Below are positions 34,201 to 48,143 of a DNA stretch of 64,000 nt, one piece after another; the first letter of the stretch is position 1, and each line of letters opens with the position of its first letter. Location: contig JAYKAV010002419.1 in the NCBI GenBank assembly GCA_035582835.1, positions 192,323 through 256,322 of the forward strand, read 5' to 3'. The notes beneath the pieces are model-generated. The model did not search any database and was not told the origin of the DNA. It was given only the letters and a program-made list of their open reading frames with translations. This stretch comes from Phoebastria nigripes. Taxonomy: Eukaryota > Chordata > Aves > Procellariiformes > Diomedeidae. The position numbers and the translations under genes are program-made.

Positions 34201-37200
34201 TGAATGAAAACAGCCAGGGATTGAATTTGAGGTGCAAAGAACAACTTTCTTAGCCATCTGTCTGACTTTCCTTTATTGTCATGTATCAGGGGCTGGAATG
34301 GATCCAGTGAGGCTTGACGGAGAATATTACCTGTACATACAGCATATACATACGGGATATCTAGTAGTGTCAAGTCATGATTGTGTGTCATACGTCATAT
34401 TTAAGGGCTCTCCAGTTAGAGTACTTGTGAGGGTCATTTCTCATCTGTCCATTATCTGTTTGACTACTACTTCTTAGTTAGTTGTCATCTATAAAGGTGT
34501 AATACCACACTCCCATGTACTTCTTGTTGGACATAATACAGGCTTAATAAAAATAGCAACCCGTACAAATTGGTTTAAGTCCTTAACAGATGAAGCTGTC
34601 GCTTTGGAATTGGTGGGATCATGTTTCTCTTAAACAAAGATACATGAAATGAGCATCTTTGTTACTAATAATAGAAGAGTGCATTGGAAAGCACTCTCTG
34701 TAGCAGACCTTCACAGTATGCATGATTTAAAATGTCCTCAAATCCGTGGATGAAATACAAACAATGTCACGTTCTAGGGGGCTCAGCTGCAGTGGCATTT
34801 AACAGCCATTGCCTGGAATTTTCTCAGTCACCCTAAGTCAAGTGAGTAAAAGGTGCAGATGTTCATAGATGGGAGACTTTCAGGACTTATCTGGAGTTGT
34901 CCTTGGCAAGTCATGAAGTGGCATTTTTCCTTTTGAGCCAACACAAAAGGAGTGCCTTGGCATGTTTGCAGAAGGCTGTGGTGCTGAATGGACTCTACCT
35001 GGAGATGTCTTAGAAAGATAAGGGGTGAAAAAAAAGTTAGGTGGAGCTTAACTTTCAGTGTGTAGCAGCTGAAATTTTGCTGAAGGTCGGGGGGATCCCA
35101 TTTAGCTGCTGCCTCCTGGAAGCAACAATAAAGTGCTTTAGTTTTTAAAAATTAATGATTGACACATACAGCAGTCCTGCGTCTGGCCAGGCCCAAAGAA
35201 ACTGATACATCAGTGGAATGCAAAGCTACCTGGGTTTGTTTCATACAGAGCTAATACCCAGAGCTCTGTTTTGAAGAGCATTGTGAACATCACATACCAT
35301 GACCAGAAAATCCCCCATTAGATTTGCAGCAGGAAATAAGCAAGAAGCCTTTTCATGAGGAAGGGAGCTGGGAGCTGGGATTGCAGTGCAGAAGACCGTA
35401 AGATTTCTCAAAGCAGAAGACACCATTAAAAGCATGTATATAAACAGTCCTCTACTTTAATAGATAAGATCATTGCTTTTATTTGGTTGTTCTTGAGTAC
35501 CAGTCACTGCCTAATACTATGCTTATAGGAACCAGATCAGATCTGCTCTCAGGTCCCTGGGCAGACCAGTCTCTTGCATAACTCCAAATTCTGCTGATTG
35601 GGAAAGATGTCATGGAGGTTTTCAAAGCTCCTGGCTTTCAGTGGGCCCAGCTCTAGGATTGTGAAGCTGTAGGTTGGAGCAAATTGTGGGAGGGGTCTGC
35701 AAACCAGAAGACTACTTTAAAACTAAAGCCAGCATTGGAATGGGAAGCTGTCAGAGATGAGACTGGCCTGTGCAATTGCCTTGATTAATGGATGAGCCTG
35801 GAGCATCCTGCACTTCTAGAAATGTGGCAGGCACTGGGAGGGATGTATATACTGGTAGGAGTAGGGAAAAACAAGTTGGAGAACTAAAGCAGCAAAGGTT
35901 CTTTGACTTCTGTATGTTTTCTACTGGAGCAGGTCAACTTCCGTGAGGAAACTGAAGCTGAATTAATCAAAAGTGTGAGATGAAAGTGCTCAGGACATTT
36001 GTTAAAGCTTTTGCAGGGTCTTAGTTGTCTTACGCCACTATAGCTCCATGCCCTTAAAAAAAACCAACACTTTGCTCCTGAATGTTTATGGGAAATTCCC
36101 TGCCCAGGCAGCTAAAATATTTTACCATTTTCATACCTTTTGTTATCTGCCTTTCTGTTTCTCATATGCCCCGGTCCTGGACATGTTACTAACCAGGAGC
36201 ACATATGAGCCCTTTCAGACTTAAAACCGCTGTAAAAGCAGCCAAGGCAGGCATTTTTGGTAGGAACAGCAACCATAAGCAAAGCATTGCCAAGCACTGC
36301 CCTTTCCTGGCTCCTCAGGAAGTTCATTGTCACTGAGGTGGCTGGGAGGGACTTGTATGAGAGAAGAAAGTGGTCCTCGATTTGGATGTGGCCAGCATGA
36401 GCATCCAGCTTGAGCAGTGCTGCCCTGCATGACAACTGTGAAGTTTCCACAGTGCAGCATTTTGTTCAGATTGTTTAAGGATGTAATTTATCAGTTAGTT
36501 TAGTCCTTTGAAGTTTATTAAGCATAAAAACTAAACTTTCCAGAGCAGGGGAAAACTCAACCCCAGGCTTTGTTAGAATAACAATCGTTTCAGGGAATGT
36601 CAAATTTAAACTTAGCTCTGTATGTGGGAGGGCACAACTCTGCTAATTGCCAAGGAGTTCTGGTCCGTTGCAGAGGCACAATTGGATAAAGCTGGGCAAA
36701 TGTTTGTGTAAATACTGTTATTCTGAGCAGCCTAGAGGAGGGAGACACCAAAAATCATTTCAAAGGGATTCCCTTTTCCCCTCAAAGATGGTTGTGTTTA
36801 CTGATGTTCCAGCCTGCATATCGACTCTTGAGTCAGCTCGTAGTTAGTGAGACTCTAAGGTTACCATTTTCCTTTTAAAAATGGAGACCATGCTTCTTAG
36901 TCACATCGGGATGTTTAAAAAGGGGACTTGCAATAGTCCTCTTGCTGACTAATCCTTTGCTTTCATTTGTAGCTTCTGCACACCGTCACTGTACTTAGCC
37001 AGAGCATCAGGTCCTGGCCCACCGCCTTGCAAGCCAGCCAGCCTGTGCTTGCCAGAGGGCCAGAGCACAGACCCCAGCTTGGCTTTGTGCATCTTTGTTC
37101 CCCTAGTCTGTGAGGCTGCCATTTGCAGCAGTCCTCAGGGATCTGGGATTTTTGGGAGCTACCAGAAGGCAAGGGCTGTCTGGCCATGCCTCTGTCCTTT

Positions 37201-38931
37201 GCCTGTCCCGAGGACCGGTGGAATAGGTGTGGGAGGCAGGACCAGAGGTAGCTTCCCATCCAGGCATTCCTCCACAGCAGGGTACTTGGTCCAACTCTTT
37301 TTTGACCTTTCACGTTGCAGAAGGAGCATCGTTCATATTGTCAGGAGCTGATGTTCTTTGGCTCCAGTTCTTCAACACCTTTAGTAATAATAATAGGTAG
37401 AAGTGTGGGTAGGCTGAGGAAGAGACAGCATAAAAACTTAAACAAAATAGACTTAAAATGAGCCTTTCCTCAGATGAGTGTTTGATTTTTATTTAAAAAA
37501 TCCGTTTGTGCAGAATTTATCCTTGAATTGCGGTCTCTCTCTTGTAACTGTGGTCTTTGGGTTGGTTACAGAAGACAGAAAATAAAATTAGTGAATGCAG
37601 TCAGTCCATTTTGCTTTAAATGAGTTTTAAGATAAGATACTCCCTTTTTTTTTTTCATGTATCTCTAGGTGCAAACTATGTGCAGGTACTAAGTTGGAGT
37701 TGGAGGTGCTGATGTTTTCTAAGGAGAACTGTACAAACAATAAACTTGAAGAAATTGGAACATTATCATATGATAAGTCTCCAGCCATGTTTTTGGCTTC
37801 GGAAGATAATTTCTGCAAAGGAAGGATTTTCCTTTTATATTGAGCAAAAAAGAAACACCTCTTACGCTGTAATATTTAATGATGGTAGCTATCTCCTCTG
37901 TTTAGATTAAAATTACAGGCCTCAGATTGCAAGTTGTAATATTTGTTTTCTTCTGATTGCTGCCTTTAGCTCCTCAGTAAACGCCATTGACTGCTCTGTG
38001 GGTAACTCTGAAGAAGCCTCCGGGGCTGAATATATTAAAATCCACAGCATTCCACAGAAAATGACAAAATTCTCCCCAAATTGCCCCCACAATTTTCCAC
38101 TGGCCTTCTTTATGAGCTGCAGACAAAAGAGGGTGATCTGTTGTGCTTGTCCTATTCCTGTTTTTCTTCCTGTTTTAAATATAGCGGAATATATAAAATA
38201 ATGAAGTGGTATTCAGAAACAATTCTTTTGCCAGGTCTTCCATCTGTTATTCTGTATAATCCTAATTTCTGTTCAAAAAAACAGAACCATGGTATGCGAC
38301 TCAATATGTTACAAGATNTTTATTTTCATCAGCGTGGTCCAATAAAGTACATTGCTCAAATATTAACATTGGAGTATGTTAAGATTTCATTACTATTTGA
38401 TCTATATATTTTACTGACATAAATGGATAAAAATAAACAGCTTGTAACATACAGAGTTACGAACTATGCTTTTGTGGATTTACAGAATTCTGTGATGGAT
38501 TTGGGTTTTGCAGCAGATTTATTTTCTCTAATTCAGTTAAAATAACTATGTAATCATTATTTGTGCTGAGTATGGTTTGAGCTTCATTTTCATAATTCAC
38601 CGTGGGATTTGTCTGCATAACTTCTGATGGTTAATGACCCTATATTGATTGAGATTCTCTTTTGTGAGGCCGTATTGCTTGTGACTTGGTAATGAATCAG
38701 TCAGATCACTCCATTTTACAGAGAAAGAAAATAGACATAGTGGTAACTTACAAAAAAAAAAAAAAAAAGACACCCAAGGCTCTGTGCACTCTATATATTC
38801 TGTAGGGGCTTTTATAGTGCTTGTAGTACATGCTGTTCTGAAAGTGTCACACATGCATTTGTTGTTGTGAACTCAAATGCTGTAGAATCTGTAAAGATGC
38901 AAGATTAAATTTTCCATTGCCGTTTTTACAG
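31285..38931 (+). other. ARID5B: ARID5B intron
   Basis: 7.6 kb. I see no exon and no recognisable transposon. It holds short GT-rich sequence near 32390, AT-rich complex stretches, a poly(A) tract at 38752 close to its 3' end, and several short open frames that look like chance. The acceptor is CCGTTTTTACAG. Confidence 0.75.
38752..38768 (+). repeat. Poly(A) tract, 17 bases
   Basis: Uninterrupted A run 163 bases before the next coding exon; simple repeat. Confidence 0.9.
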
Positions 38932-39029
38932 ATAACAGCCCGTCGACAATGGAAACATATTTATGATGAATTAGGTGGTAACCCTGGAAGCACAAGTGCT
39001 GCTACATGTACTCGCAGACATTATGAAAG
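38932..39029 (+). CDS. ARID5B: ARID5B coding exon: ARID DNA-recognition part
   Basis: 98 bases, entering in phase 0 and leaving two bases into an Arg codon. Encodes ITARRQWKHIYDELG followed by a Gly/Ser/Thr turn and CTRRHYE (residues 126-157, split Arg158). In ARID structures this covers the helix-turn-helix and the following helix that insert into the major groove, and the RRQW and RRHYE words are conserved in the ARID5 subfamily. The donor is GAAAG|GTAAGA. All key family residues are present, so the domain is intact. Confidence 0.97.
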
Positions 39030-39110
39030 GTAAGATAACAAATCTGAAATGCTTGTTTAATGATGAAAAAATTAATTTGGAGAGCCTTCAAAGCGTTTTA
39101 TAAAGAATTA

Positions 39111-39128
39111 GAGAAAGAGAGAGAGAGG
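39111..39128 (+). repeat. Short (GA)n tract
   Basis: GAGAAAGAGAGAGAGAGG, read directly about 80 bases after a splice donor; an imperfect GA microsatellite. Confidence 0.75.
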
Positions 39129-39681
39129 CTTCTCAAAGATATAGTAAATATTCCCCCAACAGTTTAGTCAGATAATCCATTGTAATTTAAACCAGAGTGT
39201 ATGTCTCCAGTGACTAAATAAATAAAGCAAGCATCTGATTTTTCTTTGGTGCATATCTTAATTTTTACAGCAGCTTTCCGGTTAAAGAAGCTGAAAAATT
39301 GAGCAAAACATACTCAAGGAAAAATAAGAAATGACAGCTAATTGATGCAAACACTTGTCTTCTGTNGTTTTTTAGGAATACCAATTAAGCAAATTGTGGT
39401 TGTGATCAAAATAATGGGGTGGCCCACAATGCAGGGTGCTGTTAATGTTGTAGGTCATGCAGAGCGTTGCATTCCTCTTCTTCATTGCATTCCTTCCCTC
39501 CTCCCTGCCTGCGAGCTGCTGCCAAACACTCTTTCTCTGCAGCCATTGTTGCTGGTCAGAACTGTTGATTTCTTATTCTTCCCATGTAGATAATAACTTC
39601 CAGGGCTTGTGAAGCCAGCACGCATTGAATAAAACACTGGAGCTGGAATGTTGTTTTGGTTTGGTATGGTTTTTAGAAACA

Positions 39682-39751
39682 ACTCTCTTTTTTTTCTGTT
39701 TTTTTTCTGTTTTTCTTCTTTTTTTGTCAGTTTTTTTTCTTTTTTTTTCTT
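39682..39751 (+). repeat. 70-base T-rich pyrimidine tract
   Basis: Almost pure T with scattered C and a few G/A interruptions, in three related T8CTG/T8CT-type blocks. Low-complexity; the minus-strand Lys-rich open frame over it is an artefact of the tract. Confidence 0.85.
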
Positions 39752-42700
39752 AGACAAGCAAATGTTAATAAAAGCTCTGCAATTTCAGGCTCAGATAAGG
39801 AAAGTCCAATCTCTTGTTCCTGGGCATAAACAAGTTACTTTGCTGGGGTCAGGAAGAGATTGTACTTGCCTGTGCACAAGGCAGCACAGCAGAGCTGTGC
39901 TCAGTGGGCACTGTTTCATCTTCTTTTAGTGCCTTACGTGTTGGCCACTCCAAGGGAGACGCCGCCCTCCTCATGGAGGGGGAGGTTGATCACCCTCATT
40001 CACAGGAGACGTCTCCAACATAAGGACTTGGGTGCACAAAGAAGTTGCATGTAATGCCACTATAAAAGTTAAGAGTTAGAAGCTTTCTGGATATCGAGCA
40101 ACAGAGCAAATTGAGTGAGTTGCTGTGCACTCAGACGGGGCTTTTCCGTGCCTTTGTGTTGCGGACAAATGTTACAGATTGTTGTAATTGACTCAGCAGA
40201 TTGTGGGTATTTGGCTCTCCCCCTCCATCATTACAGCCCTGAGAGGCTCAGGGCTTCCTCTTGCACCCAAGCCAGCTGAGGGGTTTAACACTGGCAGTCT
40301 GGGTCTTCCCTCACCAGATGTGCCTTGTAGGATGTTGTTTATTTGACAGAGGAGACCCAGGCACGCATGAGAATTAGGTCTCTGCGGGTTTAGGTTGCAC
40401 AGGGAGCAAGAGTTGCTGGGCTCTGTGTTGAAATCCTAGAGTCACCGAGAGCCTGCGTCTCTTGTAGTTCTGGAAAAATGAATGAGCCATTCAAAAATAC
40501 TCCATGAACTCCTGTCTCTCTCTTCTGCTTTCATGCTAGTGGTTTCTTTCTTTACATGCAAAACCCTTGAATTGTACTCCTCCAATGCATAGAGACTCGT
40601 CCGTGTGACTTACTCAGCAGTTACTCAGGGGTATGCTATAAAGTGCCGCAAAGCCCATTGTGCTCACTAGAAAACCTGAGCGGACTCATGATGCCTTCAA
40701 GATTCAGAAGCTTTTCCAGGCTACCCAAAGCAGTTCTGCTTGCCTTGAGCCAGTCTGAGGAAGGAGGAATCTTTTAGTTTATGCTTAAGATGGGTCTTAG
40801 CACACTGAAGAGCTCATATCTGAGTTCTTAGATGCCAGAGTCCATTGTGTAGTTCTTGGTTAGGTCTAATACAAGGCAGAACCTATTATCCAGGTTTCTG
40901 TGGCAGGCTGTCAAAAGGATAGCATTCGGAGAAAAAATCTTTTAGGATTTTTAGGTTAGCCCTGAGCTTACCTAAAATATGCTTTACCAAATCTGGTCTG
41001 AAAAACCAAAACACATATACAAAAACCCTCAGTGCCTGGTCCAATCTCTGGATTTCTAGTGTTAGACACTTTTTTCCACCACAGGAAAGCTGTATTAAGC
41101 CTCAGACTTGGAAAAAAGTAAATTAAATTGTCATGGTTTGTTTCAGCTGGTAATTCTAACTACAGCACCTGTAAATGTAATGCTCATTTATAGCCAAAGT
41201 GCTTAGATGACATTTAATCTAAAACTAGAACTGCAGTGCAGGAATACACATTCATGATTCAGGACACACATACATTTTCTAACTTGAAGGTGAGCTGTAA
41301 AGCTAAACTGGAAATTGAATTAAGCTGGGAAGTAAATGCTGAATAAACCTCATGATTTTTCCTTTCTGAATCCCACTGGCCTTTCCTTGCTTACTGGAGG
41401 CAGAACAGGCAGTTCCCTGACTTCACTGATCCTGCTGCTGCTTGACTTAGCCTTGCCATTCATCTCTACAACTAGATCTCAAGGGCATCCACGTTGTGTT
41501 AACTAGCTTTCTTCCAAGATGACAGAGGAGCTACTAGCTGTTTGCACCGGCTTTAACATATCAAGGCTGCTTAGGTGGCAGCAACCTTTCAGTGACATCC
41601 TTAGGATGCCAAGGAGTGGAACGGCATATATGTCCCATTCAGGTACTGCATCCCACCTTCCTGCCCTCTCCAAGCTCCACCTCTGCAAGGTGGAGTTTCA
41701 CACACTCCTTCAAAGGGCAAAAAGAAAAAAAAAAAAATACAAAACCACAAAAAAACCCCAAGAAATGGAGAGGGCAGAATTGCCTCTCTGTCTAGCAAAT
41801 CCCATGAAGAAATGTTGCTTTTCTCAAAAGGTGCTTATAACCTCTAAAAAGNCAGCATGTTGCTGTAGACCCATGATACCAAGGATGGCAAAAGCTGAAA
41901 CAAAGCCAGATTTAAAGACTGTAGGGAATGCTTTGCTCCCCTCTCCACGCCCCTCTGTTTGGAGCCTGGGTTGTGGTGGTTGCTGCCGCTGTGCTATAGG
42001 TAGGCAGAGTGCTTCGGTCGGTGCGGTGTTTGCTTTGTTTCCCTGGTAAAAGGGAAAGAAAGATTTTGTGTGCATTATCAACTGATTCATTTTTCATGTA
42101 GTACGGTTTGTGTTTCCAGTAACTGGTTTCATTTTAAAACAAGGCGAGGCTGCCAGTGTTTCAGTAAGTGTTATTTGTATATTAGTTAGACAACTTTTGT
42201 TTTATTAATGAGTATAATAATGAAAGTGNAGGTTGCTGAGCAGAAGCAATGGGTGTTTTTATTTAAAGCATAGCAGGCATCATATAATGCCAATGAATGC
42301 ATTATTGTCACTGTAGGCATGGCTGGTCTGAACCTGCCTCTGATTGGGTTATTCCAAATAGGCCCAAGCACTTCATAAAAATGTCTTTGTCAGCCTAGTT
42401 TTCCTTCCAAACCTATTCATCTCTGTCAGTTTTTAATATTAGTACCAGGCTCTTGGCTATAGTCCATTAGTACTGTACTTAATTGCTCATGTTACAGATG
42501 ATTACCAATATAAAAAGCATTAATGTTTTCCCATTGTGGGGCTGTTGCTCTGTGCACAACTCGGACTGTACAGGGCTTATGAGTTGTTATTGTTTTGGTC
42601 GTTACTTTCTTCGTTTGTGCTCCTCTAATGCATTTACCTTGCATGATCACAGAAAGCTAGAGGCATATGTGGTTGGTATTAGCTGATTCAGCCTGAACCT

Positions 42701-42989
42701 TTCCTGTGAAACTCTTAACAGCCCTTGTCAGTACCCTACATCTCTTTCTCTTATCAAGAAACCCTCAGAAACAGCTACTTTTCTGCGAAGCACTCTTCTC
42801 CATGCTGCCTTCCCCTAATAATGCAGATGTGGTTTTCACATGCAGGGTTTGAGGTTTCTTTCGCTTTTACACAAAACACATGATCGGCAGCTTTAATTTT
42901 CTGGCGTGAACGATAGGCTGTGTTTCTGCAGTGCTGGTGACGTTGTTGTTAGGGATTTTTCATAAATATTACACCACCACAACCCCCTC

Positions 42990-43010
42990 AAAAAAAAAAA
43001 AAAAAAAAAA
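42990..43010 (+). repeat. Poly(A) tract, 21 bases
   Basis: Uninterrupted A run following a CCACCACAACCCCCTC stretch. No retroposed gene body recognised upstream. Confidence 0.9.
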
Positions 43011-46000
43011 CAAACCAAAAACCTGCTATTTTGCAAGGTATATAAAGTTCCCAATAAAATGCATTGAACAAAACAAAAATACGAGCGATTGCCTGTTGGG
43101 GCCTTTTTCTGCCTCCAAGTCTGGCTGTGATTCATCTTGGTTTCCTCCAAAGCAAGCCTTGTGCTCAAGCTGCGCACAAACGCACACGGGCCAGGGAATT
43201 GTGGTGCGCAACGGCATGCGGTAACACTCCTTGGCTGCTTTGGTGGACAGACGTGTTGGTGTTCGAAGGTGTCGTGGCAGGCAGCTGTACGGTCCCACAG
43301 AGCAGTAGCCCCCCTGACCTCTTTGNGTGCTGCGGGGAGCCTGGTTCCCTTGGGGTCTCCAGCAGGGATGGACCCAGAGCCTCCCATGGACCGTGCCATG
43401 CTCTTCAGCAGTGTAGCTTGTACCCTGACCCGCACGAGTCATTAGCGCCTTGAAAACTAGACTGTCCCGGTCAAACCCTGCTGGAGGGGGATTTACTAGG
43501 TAGGCTTCATGCTCTCATCAAATTCAGGCAGCTGAGTGGGAAAGTGTTCTGCAGAGTCACAACCGCCTGGGACTTGATGAGGAGCAGATAGGTGAGATGG
43601 GTCCCTGCAGCAGGGAGTGGTTCTTCACAATCCAGCAGAGTGGTGGTGCCCGCGCTTTGGACACAAACGTATGGAGGGTTTTATTCTGGCTGTGAGTGTG
43701 GCCCCTGGGCACCTGCAGAGGACCCTGCACATCTGTCCCTTCCCAGGGGACTAAACCCCAGGAGATACAGTTTTTTGTACAGCTCAGAGCCTGTTCTGCC
43801 ATTTTTCTGTCTAAATCGCTCACATAAATATTATATATTATCAGAAACACAAGGCGGGTCAAAATAAGTCCCTTACACGGTTTCCCTTTAACAGCCGTAA
43901 AGTCTCTCTACCCTAAGGATATTGTGCAGTAATTCAATATGCAAGAGAGACCCGCATTCCATGCAAATGCTGTTTGGTTTTGTTAAAGCATTTGGATAGC
44001 TTTGGTAACGTGTAAGCATTTCAGTGGAGTTTTGTAGGAAATAGCAGCCAATCTTTCAGAGGGAACAAAAAATAGGCTAGTATAGCATCTACATGAAAAT
44101 GCTTATGGTTATCTTTTAATACACATTGTAATTAATAGAAGGTTTTGATTTACACTGTTAAGTGTGAAAACATCCTCAGGCAAAAATTAATCAAGTGTTA
44201 TGTCATGCTGTAAACTACAGCTAGCTCTTTGTTTGACCCAAAAAAACTTGCCAAGCAGCAGTTTTTTCTTGTTGTACTAACTTGGTTGTTTTATTTTTGT
44301 CTTCACCCCACTTTCCTGCCCCCCTCCCGCTTCAGCTAGTCCCAGACTCCCGGAAAACTTCGCAAGTTGCAAATTGCCTCAATAGTTTTCCATCAAGCAC
44401 GAATTTAAGCCTGAAGATAGATGAGGTGTCTCAGTCCTCTTTTTCTTTTCCTGGGTTTTTGGTTTGTTTTTTTTTCTTTTTGATAAATAACAAAAGGTTT
44501 CTACTTATGATTTTCTGCCCTCAGGGCTTTATCATTAAGATTAAATAACTGTACTCTCAAGCATACCACTGAACAAACATCTTTTCAATTATGTGAGTAA
44601 CAGATGCTTTAACAAAGGAACTATTGAAAATTCAGAAAGCTTCCCCCCCTCCCCAAAATTTAAAAAGTATCAGATGACAGAGGAATGTAATTGTTTACCA
44701 TTAAAACAGATCCTTAGCTGTCCATTCAAAACATCTGAGAACACACAGTTTTTTCAAAATTTCTTCAGGACTGGGTTTACAGCCTCGGAGACTTACTGGC
44801 CAGCACTGGAGTCAGTGGGAGTCCTTGGGTGCAAGAATGCTGGGCAGTCAGGCACTGCCTTCCAGTGCCTGGAAACAGATGATCCGTCTCCTTGCAGGGA
44901 ATTTTTTTCCCAGCCACATCTTTCTTTCCACCTGGGAGTTTCCCAGCAGAATTGGGGGATGCCATGTCCTACCCAGTGTTCCCGGGTGGGTTGTCACCCA
45001 CGCAGAGGGAACTTCCCAGCCATGCCCACTGTACACAGGTGCGTCGACACTTACTGGGCGCTGAGGCTGTGCAGTGTGCCCAATGCTCTTGGGGTCCCGG
45101 CACTCCTCGCAGCTGAGCTGGGTGCTCCTGGTTGATCAACATCAGGCAAAGTGTGTCTCACACGGTAACCTCATTTCTTGACATCCAGGAGTAGGGACAG
45201 GCTCTACGCAAGGGGACAAGCCCCTTTTCCTTGCTGGGGGCTGAGCTGCCCCAGGAGGGTGCTGCATGATGGGAGATGTGCCACTCCCTTTTGCAGGAGC
45301 AGCACCAGGGATGGAGAGTAAGATCTTTCCCCTCAGATTCCCCAGGTCTGCTGGGAATCTCTACCTTGCACTTTACTGTAGGACTTTGCTAACATGGCAG
45401 GGGTTGCCCCTACTTTGTTCAACTTTGTGCAATGGAGATGTGGCTGAGAGCTCCGAGAGAGGGTCGGCAGGATTTTGGAGTCCCTCCAGGAGACCTGCAA
45501 CCCACAGGCAATGCAAAATGGCATCTGTAAGCTTGTCCTGAGCATAGGGACCAGGCATTGCAGGGACTATATGGACCTACCGAGCAAAATGCATGTCTGC
45601 CTTTAAATGGTGACTGTGGCCAAAACAGAGGCTTGCAGCGATTTTGGTAGAGTGACCTGGGGAAGCTGCTCTGTCCCTGTCATCCTTCCTTTGAATCTTT
45701 CCCATGCAGTAAATCTGCACCGAAGGTGAAAGACTGGGGTTGTTCATCTCCCCCTGCTGAGCCATAGGATCGAGAGTGCCTGAGCTTCCCTCGCCTGGCT
45801 GTGCAGCTAAATCAACAGCTGTGTTTGTAATGTCACTAATTTCCAGTTTACTTAAAACAAAGTGCCTGAATTCTCTTACAGAAGCACAGTTCCCACCTTT
45901 CAGCAGTGAGCCATTCTCATTACCCACCAGCACTCCCAGTGGGCTGTGAGGAAAGTTGTTGATGAAAGGATGAAAGAGCCATTTCTTCAAGGAAGGAAAG

Positions 46001-46914
46001 TTCTTTGGGAGGAAAATTGAACTCAAACGTATTTTGTCTTTGCTGATAAAATACATGCTAGTTTTGTACTTCAGACAAATGCAAATAATCCTATTGCTAT
46101 TGTGTTCTGCACAAAAGCATGCGAGGCTTGCTTTCATAACCCCTGGATTGTACAATGCGGTCTGGGGAAATCAGGCTTGAGGAACACACTGCTGGATTTC
46201 CTCAGTATATTTTATATTTCCATTTCGGAAAACAAGCTGAAACCTTAGAGTTTGGGTTATTCCTCTCCCCTCTTCTCTGCTGGGAATTTGTCGCTGGTGC
46301 CCAGGAGNGCTGCCTCCTGCTCCTGGCCATCCCCACCAGCTGATTGCTGTTGAAGGTGGCTTGTTTCCCGTGCTTACACTGACAGCATTGCTCCAAGATT
46401 TGTCCCTTTTGAAGAGCATCAGGGTAAAAAAGACAAGACTTCTCTTGGGATCAGAGCTTGGGCATTCCTGCTGGTCCCTTAAAACAACTGAATGTTTTGC
46501 CACTGAGTTTCTCGGGAACAAGAATCGGGTTTCTCTCACTGAGGTTATCGATAGGGGTCCCTTTGCACTGCAGGGGCTGTTGCTGGAGCCACCCAGAGCT
46601 GCCCCAGCTCGGCAGCTGCTCGTCCTGGCCCTGCGCTCAGACCCTCTGGCTGCAGGGAGTGTGGACCGCTCTGCCTNGCTGGTGTGAGGACCTACTGAAC
46701 CAGACGGTTGCCCTATTGAACCAGGGAGACCGGCCGTCTCGTCCCCCAGCTCCGGCAGTGCCTTCAGAGGAAGGAGCAAGAGCCACTGTGGCATAATGTG
46801 CCCAGGAGGGAAGTGTTTTCCAGTAAAAAAAACTCCTACCAGTAAAGAGATGTATTGTCTGTCCCTTTTCAGTGTTTTTGAAACTCTAAGAGCTTAATGT
46901 TCTCATGATTTACA

Positions 46915-47160
46915 TTAGCATCTAATCCTTGCGTAATCTCACTAATCCCTTGGCCCCAAGATATCCATTGGCAGTGAGTTCCACAGGTTAACTGGTTGCT
47001 GTATTCGTTTGGTGGAGCAGATTTAAATCTTTTTCCATTCCCATTGCAATCAACCTCCTTAACCTTCTGGCCAAGCATGGGAATGGGGCAGCATCTCCCA
47101 AGGAATGGGCTTCAGTATTTTAAGTCCTTCCAAGATTATTCTTGTGGCTGAGAGGCTCCA
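46915..47160. repeat. Possible ancient interspersed repeat (unclassified)
   Basis: GGCAGTGAGTTCCACAGGTTAACT at 46970-46993, followed by GCAGATTTAAATCT and TTGTGGCTGAGAGG, resembles part of an old sauropsid interspersed repeat with the phrase GAGTTCCACAGGTTAAT. Recalled from memory; the family (LINE 3' region or other) is not assigned. Confidence 0.3.
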
Positions 47161-48121
47161 TTGCGCCCTGTTTTGTTTTGGGCTTGGAGTCCTTGAGAAA
47201 GCAAGATGATGTCAATGGGAGACGTGCTGGAATATTTTATTCTGCCAGAAAGAAAACAAAAATAAACATTGAAACAAGCGATATAAAAAATATTGTAGGG
47301 GTTGTGCTGAACTGACTCCTTCCCTCCTTCACCCTGTGTGTCCTGGGCATATGGTTCCTCCCCAGCCTGAGAGCCCCGTCATATCCATACACAGTGGGGG
47401 GAATTGAAGAGGAAACTGGCAGCCTTAACATTTAATTTCCTTCCTCTTTCTGGGCTGGTCAGATCCTTTGCATTATTGTAACTACTTTTTTTATCATGTC
47501 TATAAATAGATGTGCTCTCATGTGTCCCGTGAAGCAGAGTCGGGCCAAAAAAGTCATTCATTCTGCATAATCAATACATGAAAATGTGGTGGTTACTGGC
47601 TCAGATGAGATCTTGTATTGTTAGTTCTGTAGCTGGGAAAAAAATGTTGACTAATAAAGATTAAGGGCTTTTTTTTCTTTTTATGAAATGCTAATGATGA
47701 AGACATGTTTGATATACTGTGAAATACATTTCTCTAATGTGAAGTTTCTGCTTTTTGTTGGGAAAGAGATTCAGTCCCTGGAGGATTTTAGAATTTGTAA
47801 ATATAAAATTATCTGCTTCAGTGTTTTTTAAAAAAAGGTTGGCAGAAAGCCAGATTACTTACATTACTGTAATAGATTTGCTGACCTCTGACATCTGCTG
47901 CAGAGAAGTACATTGAATTTTTCATAATATCAGATGATGCAGATCTAAGAACTCAGTACACTCTGCACCATTGTTTAATTCAGGACTTAGTAAAGCAAAA
48001 TCTTTTTTTGAGTAGCAGTTTATACGTGATTAAACTTAATATTGCCGATTGTAATAAATCGGGATTAGTATAGTACTGATTTGTTAATCTAACTTGTATT
48101 GATTTTAAGTTGTCTTTATTT

Positions 48122-48143
48122 AAAAAAAAAAAAAAAAAAAAAA
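48122..48143 (+). repeat. Poly(A) tract, 22 bases
   Basis: Longest pure A run in the window, in AT-rich intron sequence; simple repeat. Confidence 0.9.

Noticed and set aside
39482..39757. Lys/Glu-rich minus-strand open frame resembling a basic nuclear protein
   Set aside because: It is the translation of the complement of a T-rich simple tract.
45577..46155. 192-codon minus-strand open frame
   Set aside because: No recognisable motif and no supporting signals. The sequence reads as ordinary intron, with other open frames overlapping nearby.
46171..46794. 207-codon minus-strand open frame
   Set aside because: Runs through two N calls and GC-rich sequence, overlaps open frames on the + strand, and has no family resemblance.
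7990..48143. Poly(A) tracts as tails of processed pseudogenes or SINEs
   Set aside because: No gene-like or SINE-like body or flanking duplication could be seen next to any of them.
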